Positions 8,514 through 16,358 of a stretch of 64,000 nucleotides of DNA are shown here, piece after piece. Location: assembly GCA_964558325.1 (NCBI GenBank), contig CAZLCX010000001.1, forward strand, positions 1-64,000. Direction: 5' to 3'. A program made the translations under genes and the position numbers. Below the pieces are notes generated by a model, which had not been told where the DNA came from, did no database searches, and saw only the letters and a list, made by a program, of their open reading frames with translations. This DNA is from Halonatronomonas sp964558325 (GTDB taxonomy: Bacteria; Bacillota; Halanaerobiia; Halanaerobiales; Halarsenatibacteraceae). Numbering within the stretch: position 1 is the stretch's first letter; every line of letters begins with the position of its first letter.

Positions 8514-10616
8514 TTAAGAACTTCTCTTTTTTAGATCTTCTCTATTTTGCAGAAGCTGGTCTTTGTACTGGAGCTGATAAAGATCGTAATAGATTCCCTC
8601 CTGGTCCAGTAATTCCTGGTGATCGCCAATTTCTCGAACCCTACCCTTGTGCATAACAACTATTCTATCGGCATGCTGGATAGTTGATAATCTGTGGGCA
8701 ATAACAATGGTTGTTCTATTTTCCGTTAGTTTATAGAGGGCATCCTGAATCAATAACTCCGTTTCAGTATCGATATTGGCAGTAGCCTCATCTAAAACCA
8801 GGATATCTGGGTCATAGGCCAGGGTTCTGGCAAAGGCGATCAACTGTTTTTCACCTGCTGAGAAAGTGGAGCCTCTTTCAGTAACTTTATGCTGATAACC
8901 ATTTCTGAGTTTATTGATAAATTTATCGGCATTAACATATTCAGCAGCTTCAACTATTTCCTCCTGGGAAATATCATCCCGGTGAAGGGTTATATTATCG
9001 GCGATAGTCCCGGTAAAGAGGAAGACTTCCTGGAGCACGACGCCAATATGTTTTCTCAGCTGATGCCTGGGATAATTTCTAATATCAGTACCATCTATCT
9101 TAATACTGCCCTTCTGGATATCATAAAACCGGCTCAATAATTTGATGATTGAAGACTTGCCGGCACCGGTGGCACCAACTAAAGCTATAGTCTCGCCAGG
9201 CTCAATTTCTAAATTAATATCTTTAAGGACCCATTCCTTGCCATCATAGGAGAAGTCGACATTAGCAAATTCAATCCGGCCTTCCAATCTATCTGGTAGT
9301 TTTACAGGTTTGGCTGGATCAGAGATATCTTCTTCAGTATCTAATATCTTAAAAATCCGCTCTGAAGAAGCCATGGCCGACTGGAGTATATTGTATTTCT
9401 CAGTTAAATCATTAATCGGCTGGAAAAACCGTCTGATATAATCTGTAAAGGCATAAAGAATACCAAATTCCAGGGCAGAGTTAACAACCCGACCACCACC
9501 ATACCAGATTAAAATTGCCAGGGCCAGGGAATAGAGTAGATCCATTGATGGTCTAAAGATGGCATAAACAAAAATATGGCGCATGGTTGCATCGAAATAT
9601 TCATTATTAATCTTTTTAAATTCGTCAAGTTTTCTCTGCTGTTGATTAAAGAGCTGGATTATTTTCATTCCAGAAAGGTTTTCTGAAATAGTGGCATTAA
9701 TTCTGGCCAGCTTAACCCGGACTTTTCGGTAAGCCTCTCTGGCATATTTTCTAAAGAATGCCGCCACCACAATAACTAAAGGCAGGACAGCAAAGGTTGA
9801 TAGGGCCAGTTGTGTATTTAAAGAAAACATTATTATTATAATACCCAGGAGCATAAATAGGTCCTTGAAAAGATTGACTAATACCCCAGTATACATTTCA
9901 TTTAAGGTTTCAGTATCATTGGTCACCCTGGTAACAAGGCGACCGACTGGATTGTTATCGAAATATGACAGGGACATCTTCTGTAAATGGGTAAATATCT
10001 CATGGCGCATATTAAAGATTATCCGCTGACTGGTCTTATTTAAGATATAGACCTGGAGATAATTCAAGAAAAAGCCAACAATCATAATTGATAAAAGAAA
10101 TAAGGCGATTCCAGTCAGGCCGGTATAATCCTGTACTCTGAATCTGTTATATTCCTCTTCAGAAAGCTGGATAAGCCTTCTGGTCTGGCCATTAAACTCG
10201 GCATAATAACCGGTTCCATCTTCATCAACTTCAATATCTGAAGGTGTCTGGTGAAAATCTTCCATGAGATAAGATTGGCCGTCAGCTCTGATAATCTGCC
10301 AGCGTTCAGAGTCAGAATAGTCGGCTTCTAACAACCGTTCCCGGACCAGGTAATTGTCTCTAAACTCAACATATTCAACATCTTCAGTCGGAGGTTCGTC
10401 CATAACCACCTGGGCATGATTCATTATATTTATATGCTCATCTATTGCTGTTCGGATAAGATAGGGCCTGGCCAGTTCAACTGCTGTAACAAAGAGGAGC
10501 AGAATGATACAGAGCAATAAAACTTTCCAGTAGGGCTGGGCATATCTTAGTAAACGTTTCATTAATTTTGAATCATAGGCCTTTCCCAGTTCTTCTTCTT
10601 TACGAAAATCTCTCAT
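8514..10616 (-). CDS. ABC exporter subunit, BmrD/YheH-like (700 aa)
   Basis: Half-transporter with an N-terminal membrane domain and C-terminal ATPase. Motifs are Walker A 'GATGAGKSS', an unusual signature 'TFSAGEKQL' in place of LSGGQ, and a canonical Walker B with catalytic Glu 'ILVLDEATANID'. About 100 residues (roughly 62-165) are inserted between the first two membrane helices; this soluble, acidic segment would lie outside the membrane, as in BmrD-type subunits. It follows the 582-aa subunit by 12 bases, so the pair should form a heterodimer exporting drugs or lipids. The substrate cannot be read from sequence. Confidence 0.9.
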   Translation of the reverse strand: MRDFRKEEELGKAYDSKLMKRLLRYAQPYWKVLLLCIILLLFVTAVELARPYLIRTAIDEHINIMNHAQVVMDEPPTEDVEYVEFRDNYLVRERLLEADYSDSERWQIIRADGQSYLMEDFHQTPSDIEVDEDGTGYYAEFNGQTRRLIQLSEEEYNRFRVQDYTGLTGIALFLLSIMIVGFFLNYLQVYILNKTSQRIIFNMRHEIFTHLQKMSLSYFDNNPVGRLVTRVTNDTETLNEMYTGVLVNLFKDLFMLLGIIIIMFSLNTQLALSTFAVLPLVIVVAAFFRKYAREAYRKVRVKLARINATISENLSGMKIIQLFNQQQRKLDEFKKINNEYFDATMRHIFVYAIFRPSMDLLYSLALAILIWYGGGRVVNSALEFGILYAFTDYIRRFFQPINDLTEKYNILQSAMASSERIFKILDTEEDISDPAKPVKLPDRLEGRIEFANVDFSYDGKEWVLKDINLEIEPGETIALVGATGAGKSSIIKLLSRFYDIQKGSIKIDGTDIRNYPRHQLRKHIGVVLQEVFLFTGTIADNITLHRDDISQEEIVEAAEYVNADKFINKLRNGYQHKVTERGSTFSAGEKQLIAFARTLAYDPDILVLDEATANIDTETELLIQDALYKLTENRTTIVIAHRLSTIQHADRIVVMHKGRVREIGDHQELLDQEGIYYDLYQLQYKDQLLQNREDLKKRSS

Positions 10617-10628
10617 TTCTGCACCTCC

Positions 10629-12377
10629 TTACTTGTTTTCCAGTTTTTCTTCTAAGAGCTGTTTCTGGTAGAGATCATAATAGAGCCCATGATTATCCAG
10701 GAGACTTTCATGGTCCCCTTCTTCGATTATTCTGCCTTCATCTAACACAAAAATTTTGTCAGCATTTTTAATAGTTGAGATTCGATGGGCTATTAAAATT
10801 GTTGTTCTTTCAGCCATGATATCTTCTAAATTACTCAAGATCGTTTCTTCGGTCCTGGTATCAACAGCTGAAAGGCTATCATCCAGGATTAAAATATCAG
10901 GCCTCTTGATCAGAGCCCTGGCCAGGGCTACTCGCTGCTGCTGGCCGCCGGAGAGGGTTACACCTCTTTCTCCTAAAATTGTATCAAATCCTTCTGGAAA
11001 CTCATTGATATTATCATAAACGGCAGCTTCTCTGGCAGCCTCTTTGATCAATTCAAGATCAGTTTCTGGATCATGGAAGGCAATATTTTTACCGATAGTA
11101 GTTGAAAATAAAAAATTATCCTGGGGCACAAAGGCTGTATTTTCTCGAATTGTCTCTAAAGGTATCTTATTAATATCATGACCATCAAGAAAAAGGCTTT
11201 CCCGTTCAGAATTAAACAATCTCAGAATGAGCCTGGCAATAGTTGATTTTCCAGAACCGGTTCGGCCGATAAAGGCGACTGTCTGGCCAGATTCAATTTT
11301 AAAGCTGATATCCTTTAAGACTGGCTCCTCTTCATCAGGATAGCTAAAGGTTAAATTATTAAATTCAATTTTGCCTTTAAGTTGGTCTATCTTATAATTG
11401 GTATCAGGATAATTATAGATATCAGGTTCTTCATCTAAAATACTATTTAACCGGTCCAGTGAAGCCCTTCCCCGCTGAATATGGTTAATAACAAAACCTA
11501 AGGCCATCATCGGCCAGGTTAACATTCCTAAATAGCTGATAAAAGCAACAAAATCACCAAGGGAAATAACTTCTTCTATAACCATCCGACCTCCAAGCCA
11601 GATAACTATTAAGAAACTCATTCCTGAGAAAAACTGGACCAGTGGTCTAAAGAGTCCCCAGCTTTTAACAAGGTCAACATTTCTTTTATAGTTATTTTCA
11701 TTACTTACCTGAAATCTTTCAATTTCTTTTTCTTCCCGGGCAAAGGCTTTGACAACCCTAATTCCAGAGAAGTTCTCCTGGGCTTTGTCACTGAGATTTG
11801 AAAAGGCTTCCTGAACTTTCTTGAATTTTTTATGGATAATCTGTCCAAACTTTAAGGAAATTAAAGTTATAAATGGCAGGGGAATGAGGGCGATTAATGT
11901 TAATCTGATATCAATTGTAAAGATAAGAATCGAGATTGTGGCTATTGTCAGTAAGATTGCATCAGCCAGCATAACAACCCCTGGGCCAGTAGCCCTCCGA
12001 ATTGCATTTATATCATTGGTGGCATGGGCCATCAGGTCGCCGGTTTTCTGCTGTTGAAAATAATTTGGTGATAGTCGCTGGAAATGCTCATAAAGATCAT
12101 TTCGGAGGTTTCTTTCCAGCCTTCTGGCAGTGCCATTAATATAAAGTCTCCAGAGGAAACGGAAAAGGGCAGTACCCCCGGCAACCAGTACAATCAGGCC
12201 GGCATAACGGATTAGTTCAGGACCGCCAACTAAACCGGCCTGGAGATTATCTGTGAAATCCCTTAATATCTGGGGGATAATCAACTGCAAGATATCGACC
12301 AGGGCCAGCCAGATTATGCCCAGTAGATAGCGTTTTTTATAGCGGAGGAAAAACCCTTTGAAACTATAATCCTGCAT
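10629..12377 (-). CDS. ABC exporter subunit, BmrC/YheI-like (582 aa)
   Basis: First gene of the two-gene exporter operon. Six membrane helices are followed by an ATPase with Walker A 'GRTGSGKST' and a standard signature 'LSGGQQQR', but Walker B reads 'ILILDDSLSAVD': the catalytic Glu is Asp. With the partner's atypical signature this gives one degenerate and one active ATP site, the asymmetry known for heterodimeric exporters such as BmrCD and TM287/288. Size agrees with YheI. The start is the ATG at 12377; the downstream spacing of 12 bases supports co-translation. Confidence 0.9.
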   Translation of the reverse strand: MQDYSFKGFFLRYKKRYLLGIIWLALVDILQLIIPQILRDFTDNLQAGLVGGPELIRYAGLIVLVAGGTALFRFLWRLYINGTARRLERNLRNDLYEHFQRLSPNYFQQQKTGDLMAHATNDINAIRRATGPGVVMLADAILLTIATISILIFTIDIRLTLIALIPLPFITLISLKFGQIIHKKFKKVQEAFSNLSDKAQENFSGIRVVKAFAREEKEIERFQVSNENNYKRNVDLVKSWGLFRPLVQFFSGMSFLIVIWLGGRMVIEEVISLGDFVAFISYLGMLTWPMMALGFVINHIQRGRASLDRLNSILDEEPDIYNYPDTNYKIDQLKGKIEFNNLTFSYPDEEEPVLKDISFKIESGQTVAFIGRTGSGKSTIARLILRLFNSERESLFLDGHDINKIPLETIRENTAFVPQDNFLFSTTIGKNIAFHDPETDLELIKEAAREAAVYDNINEFPEGFDTILGERGVTLSGGQQQRVALARALIKRPDILILDDSLSAVDTRTEETILSNLEDIMAERTTILIAHRISTIKNADKIFVLDEGRIIEEGDHESLLDNHGLYYDLYQKQLLEEKLENK

Positions 12378-12681
12378 AAAAAGAATCAGCCTTTCTTAAA
12401 GTTTAAATTTATAATTTAATTTTTATATTTATATACTCAATTATATAATTTATAGATAAGTTGTCCAATCCCTTCTTTTTGTTGAGATAAATATTATCAA
12501 ATTACAAATAAATTATAGAAGGAAATAAAACATAAACTAATTAGACAAATTTGCAGGAGTTTATTAAGTAATCTAGAAACTTATTTAGTAAGCAATAATT
12601 ATTTCTGGTAATTTAAAATAAAAGGTAATTTAATAATAAAAATTTATAAGGGGATTCATTATTTGAGAAGGAGGTTTTTAT
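12378..12681. other. AT-rich divergent intergenic region (304 bp)
   Basis: Lies between the minus-strand ABC operon and the plus-strand ZIP gene, so it must hold promoters for both. It is strongly AT-rich. I see no RNA gene, clear repeat or open reading frame of note. AGGAGG at 12670-12675 is the ribosome binding site of the ZIP gene. Confidence 0.5.
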
Positions 12682-13521
12682 ATGCAGGAAGGATTCTGGT
12701 TTGCCTTAGGGCTTACAGCCTTTGCCGGTCTTTCTACAGGTCTGGGAGGCATTTTTGCTTTCTTTACAAAAAAGACTGATTTTAAATTTTTATCCTCAGC
12801 TTTAAGTTTTTCTGCTGGAGTTATGATCTATATTTCCTTTGTTGAGATTTATAGTAAAGCTTCCTCAGAGTTAATAGAATATTTTGGTGGTAACCTGGGC
12901 AATGTGGTTACTATTATTGCATTTTTTGCAGGGATTTTATTGATTTTATTAATAGATAAATTTGTCCCTGATCCTGACAACCCTCATCATGGCTGGAAAG
13001 AAGAGAATGTTGAGGCAATTGCAAATGAAAGTCCTGAGGAAGCCAAGAAAAGACTTGAAGCAGAAGAGAGACAGGAACTACATCGAGTAGGTCTGATGTC
13101 GACTCTGGCGATTGCCATTCATAATTTCCCTGAGGGGCTGGTTACCTTTGTTTCAGCTTTACATGATCCAGCTCTAGGGATTTCAATTGCGATTGCGATA
13201 GCTCTTCATAATATTCCAGAAGGAGTGGCAGCAGCAATTCCTATTTATTATTCTTCAGGAAGCCGTCTTAAGGCGATAAGTTATTCCTTTGCCGCTGGCC
13301 TGGCTGAACCAGTAGGGGCTCTGGTAGGTTATTTCTTCTTTAGATCATTTTTTGATGATCTTGTTTTTGGGATTATCTTTGCTCTTGTTGCCGGGATTAT
13401 GGTCTTTATTTCAGTTGATGAATTACTGCCGGCCTCAAAAAAATATGGTGAAGGTCATCGTGAAATTTATGCTTTTATTTTTGGGATGTTAATAATGGCT
13501 ATTACTCTGGTAGTTGTCTAA
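12682..13521 (+). CDS. ZIP family metal transporter (ZupT-like)
   Basis: Imports divalent metals such as Zn2+, and possibly Fe2+ or Mn2+, across the inner membrane. The 279-residue protein has about eight membrane helices and the paired metal-binding motifs 'AIHNFPEG' and 'ALHNIPEG' in helices IV and V that define ZupT/GufA-like ZIP proteins. A charged, Glu-rich loop with 'DNPHHGW' lies between helices III and IV. A strong AGGAGG site precedes the ATG. It is a single-gene unit flanked by a hairpin downstream. No metal regulator site is obvious. Confidence 0.93.
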   Translation: MQEGFWFALGLTAFAGLSTGLGGIFAFFTKKTDFKFLSSALSFSAGVMIYISFVEIYSKASSELIEYFGGNLGNVVTIIAFFAGILLILLIDKFVPDPDNPHHGWKEENVEAIANESPEEAKKRLEAEERQELHRVGLMSTLAIAIHNFPEGLVTFVSALHDPALGISIAIAIALHNIPEGVAAAIPIYYSSGSRLKAISYSFAAGLAEPVGALVGYFFFRSFFDDLVFGIIFALVAGIMVFISVDELLPASKKYGEGHREIYAFIFGMLIMAITLVVV

Positions 13522-13549
13522 TTTGTTATAAATTAAATATGGATAAAAG

Positions 13550-13577
13550 TACCGGCTGCTTTTTATGGCAGCCGGTA
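13550..13577. terminator. Hairpin between convergent genes
   Basis: A perfect 10-bp stem (13550-13559 with 13568-13577). Flanking T runs are weak on both strands, so the terminator call is moderate. It sits between the ZIP gene and the aldo/keto reductase gene, which converge here. Confidence 0.6.
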
Positions 13578-13612
13578 TTAATTATCAGCCTGTAAAAGTT
13601 AGCAAGATTCTC

Positions 13613-14782
13613 TTATTTAGCCTTAGAAAAATACTGATCTATCTCTGTCATCAGTTCAGAGATAGGTAAATCCTGAGGACATTTATCCTCGCAGACCAGG
13701 CAGGCTATACAGTTATCGGCCCTATTTTCTTCTTTAAGATTGAAATATTTTTCAGACATTTCCTTATAATTATCATAGATGTGGGCCTGATTGTAATAGT
13801 CAAAGACCCTTGGGATCCAGACTGATTCTGGACAGGGCATGCAGTAATTACAGCCGGTACAGTCAACAGGGGCTAAATCTTTATAGATTCTTCCTGCTTT
13901 TTCAACCAGGTCAATTTCCTTTTTAGGGAGTGCTCCTATTCCTGCCTTTGCAGCTGTTTTAATATTATCTTTGACATCGCTAAGTTCATTCATGCCGCTT
14001 AGAACTATCCCGACATCTTCTTGATCCCAGAGCCACTGCAATGCTCTGGCAGCAGGGGAGACATCCTGCTTGCTTTCCTCCCAGATTTCTAAAATTTCTT
14101 CAGGAGGCTTTCTGGCCAGGAGTCCGCCCCGGAGGGGTTCCATTACAATAACTCCTAAACCTCGATCGGCGGCATAATGGAGGCCTTCCTGTCCGGCCTG
14201 ATATTCAAGGTCAATATAATTATACTGAATCTGGCAGAAATCCCAGGCATCAGAATAATCGACTATCTCTTTAAATAATTTAAGTTCATCGTGGAAAGAA
14301 AACCCGATATATCTAACTTTGCCCTCAGCTTTCTTTTCTTTTAACCATTCAATGATATTTATTTTTTTCATGTCAGCCCAGCGGTCATAACTTAGGGCAT
14401 GGAGTAAAAAGAAATCAATATAATCTGTCTGGAGATTATTTAACTGTTTTTCAAGATATTTATCAGCATCCTCCTGGGATTCAACCAGCCAGACAGGCAA
14501 TTTGGTGGCTATATAGAGATCTTCCCGGTTAAGCTCAGGGCTGTCAGCCCTTTTTTCAAGGCCAGTTAAATAATCACCGACAAATTCTTCGCTATTTCCG
14601 CCGTGATAGGGCCAGGCGGTATCTATATAATTAACCCCATGGTTTAAGGCATAATCAAGCATCTCTGTGGCTTTTTCTGTATCAATTATTTCATTGTCAT
14701 CGTCAAGAGTTGGAAAGCGCATGGCCCCAAAACCCAGGGCCGAGAGTTCTTCATCAATATTTCCCATTTTTCTATAATGCAT
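13613..14782 (-). CDS. Aldo/keto reductase with C-terminal 4Fe-4S domain
   Basis: A TIM-barrel oxidoreductase of the aldo/keto reductase superfamily ('LGFGAMRFPTL', 'YIDTAWPYHGG' with the catalytic Tyr, 'YIGFSFHD') fused to a C-terminal ferredoxin-like part with 'CTGCNYCMPCP' and 'CIACLVCEDKCP'. Such fusions occur in anaerobes and probably take electrons from ferredoxin; the substrate is unknown. I chose the ATG at 14782, placed well after a GAGGAGG site, over a start 18 bases upstream. It begins four bases after the tryptophanase stop, so the two are co-transcribed. Confidence 0.88.
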   Translation of the reverse strand: MHYRKMGNIDEELSALGFGAMRFPTLDDDNEIIDTEKATEMLDYALNHGVNYIDTAWPYHGGNSEEFVGDYLTGLEKRADSPELNREDLYIATKLPVWLVESQEDADKYLEKQLNNLQTDYIDFFLLHALSYDRWADMKKINIIEWLKEKKAEGKVRYIGFSFHDELKLFKEIVDYSDAWDFCQIQYNYIDLEYQAGQEGLHYAADRGLGVIVMEPLRGGLLARKPPEEILEIWEESKQDVSPAARALQWLWDQEDVGIVLSGMNELSDVKDNIKTAAKAGIGALPKKEIDLVEKAGRIYKDLAPVDCTGCNYCMPCPESVWIPRVFDYYNQAHIYDNYKEMSEKYFNLKEENRADNCIACLVCEDKCPQDLPISELMTEIDQYFSKAK

Positions 14783-14786
14783 AAAC

Positions 14787-16169
14787 TTAATCCTCCTCAA
14801 CAGGCTTTAATTTTGCTGTGAAATGTCTTAAGACTTCAGGTTCATATTCAAATTCAAGTCCGACCAGTTCATCTTTATAATCTAAAATCTTAATTAAACT
14901 ATCAGCGACAAGATCGAGATGATTGTCGGTATAGACCCGACGGGGAATAGTTAGTCTGAGAAGCTCCAGAGGAGATTCTAGCTGTTCCCCAGTCTTAGGA
15001 TCCCGTCCTAATAAAAATGAACCGATTTCTACACCTCGAACTCCAGCTTCCAGATAAAGGGCATTTGCCAGGGCCTGGGCCGGGAATTGATGATAGGGGA
15101 TATGGGGCAGCATTTTTGCTGCATCAACAAAGACAGCATGGCCGCCAGTCGGTTCCTGGATAGGGACTCCCCCCTCTAACAGTCGATCTCCTAAATACTT
15201 TACCTGGCCAATCCGATATTTTAGATAATCGTAATCGATTCCCTCTTTTAAGCCTCTGGCCAGAGCCTCCATATCCCGGCCAGAGAGACCGCCATATGTA
15301 GGGAAGCCCTCATAGGGGACCAGGCTTGATCTAACAGTATTATAAAGTTCTTCGTCGTCTTTAATTCCAATTAGGCCGCCCATATTAACGATAGCATCTT
15401 TTTTGGCACTCATGGTAAAGCCGTCGCCATAGCTGAACATTTCAGCAACGATTTCTTTGATAGATTTATCCTGATAACCATCTTCCCGTTCTTTAATAAA
15501 ATAGGCATTTTCAGCAAATCTGGCAGCATCAAAGATAACTGGCAGTTCATATTTTTTGGCAATCTTGCTGGCAGCTTTAATATTGGCCATTGAAATTGGC
15601 TGGCCTCCAGCACTATTACAGGTTACAGTAATAATTAAAAAGCCGATCTCCTCTCTGGGATGGGATGCTAAAAATTCCTCCAGGGCTTCTAGATCGAAAT
15701 TACCTTTAAATGGATGATTTAATCCAGTATCATAGGCTTCTGGAATGACTAAGTTAACTGCATTACCTCCGGCCAGCTCAACATGGGCCTTGGTTGTATC
15801 AAAATGCATGTTATTTAAAACATACTGGTTATTTTTAATTAATTGAGGGAAGAGAACTTTTTCTGCTCCCCGGCCCTGATGGGCTGGCAGGATATATTCA
15901 TAACCAAAGATTTCTTTAGCAATTTCTTCTAAATTTCTGAAATTTCGACTTCCGGCATATGATTCATCACCTAACATAATCCCTGCCCACTGATTATCGC
16001 TCATTGCTCCGGTGCCGCTGTCAGTTAGAAGATCTATATAGACCTGGTCTGAATTTAAGGAAAATAGATTATAGCCTGCCTTCTTTAGAGCTTTTTTTCG
16101 TTCCTGTTTTGGTATCTGTTTGATTCTTTCTACCATTTTAATCTTAAAGGGTTCTGCTTTATTTACCAT
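14787..16169 (-). CDS. tnaA: Tryptophanase (tryptophan indole-lyase)
   Basis: PLP enzyme that splits L-tryptophan into indole, pyruvate and ammonia. The 460-residue sequence has the family motifs 'IDLLTDSGTGAMSD', 'AHQGRGAEK' and the PLP-lysine motif 'MSAKKDAIVNMGG' (Lys256-257). Tyrosine phenol-lyase is the close alternative, but 'GVEIGSFLLGRDPKTG' keeps the Val-containing tryptophanase version where the lyase has an Arg, and the C-terminal 'EPEVLRHFTAKLK' also fits TnaA. No leader peptide of the TnaC kind is evident. First gene of an operon with an iron-sulfur aldo/keto reductase. Confidence 0.88.
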   Translation of the reverse strand: MVNKAEPFKIKMVERIKQIPKQERKKALKKAGYNLFSLNSDQVYIDLLTDSGTGAMSDNQWAGIMLGDESYAGSRNFRNLEEIAKEIFGYEYILPAHQGRGAEKVLFPQLIKNNQYVLNNMHFDTTKAHVELAGGNAVNLVIPEAYDTGLNHPFKGNFDLEALEEFLASHPREEIGFLIITVTCNSAGGQPISMANIKAASKIAKKYELPVIFDAARFAENAYFIKEREDGYQDKSIKEIVAEMFSYGDGFTMSAKKDAIVNMGGLIGIKDDEELYNTVRSSLVPYEGFPTYGGLSGRDMEALARGLKEGIDYDYLKYRIGQVKYLGDRLLEGGVPIQEPTGGHAVFVDAAKMLPHIPYHQFPAQALANALYLEAGVRGVEIGSFLLGRDPKTGEQLESPLELLRLTIPRRVYTDNHLDLVADSLIKILDYKDELVGLEFEYEPEVLRHFTAKLKPVEED

Positions 16170-16286
16170 ATACTATTAAGCCACCTCCATATAATTGTTA
16201 GAAAAATAAAACAATGCACCTTCATTATACTCTGCTTATCCCTAAAAAATCAAGAAGAATAGCTAAAAAAATTATTAATTTATTAT

Positions 16287-16315
16287 TTGACAGTTTCAAC
16301 TTATTTAGTTATACT
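16287..16315 (+). promoter_or_regulatory. Promoter of the PFOR gene
   Basis: TTGACA at 16287-16292 and TATACT at 16310-16315 with a 17-base spacer. It overlaps an inverted repeat (16295-16302 and 16317-16324) that could be an operator. Confidence 0.7.
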
Positions 16316-16324
16316 GAAGTTGAA
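16295..16324. promoter_or_regulatory. Inverted repeat over the PFOR promoter
   Basis: TTCAACTT at 16295-16302 is repeated exactly in inverted orientation as AAGTTGAA at 16317-16324. The half-site centres are 22 bases apart, about two helical turns, and the repeat brackets the -10 box. A repressor bound here would block the promoter. The protein is unknown. Confidence 0.5.
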
Positions 16325-16358
16325 TGTGAAAATTAATATTTATGGGGGGTTATTTTAA

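Noticed and set aside
14787..16169. Tyrosine phenol-lyase instead of tryptophanase
   Set aside because: The substrate-region motif GVEIGSFLLGRDPKTG and the C-terminal motif match tryptophanase; the lyase-specific Arg is absent.
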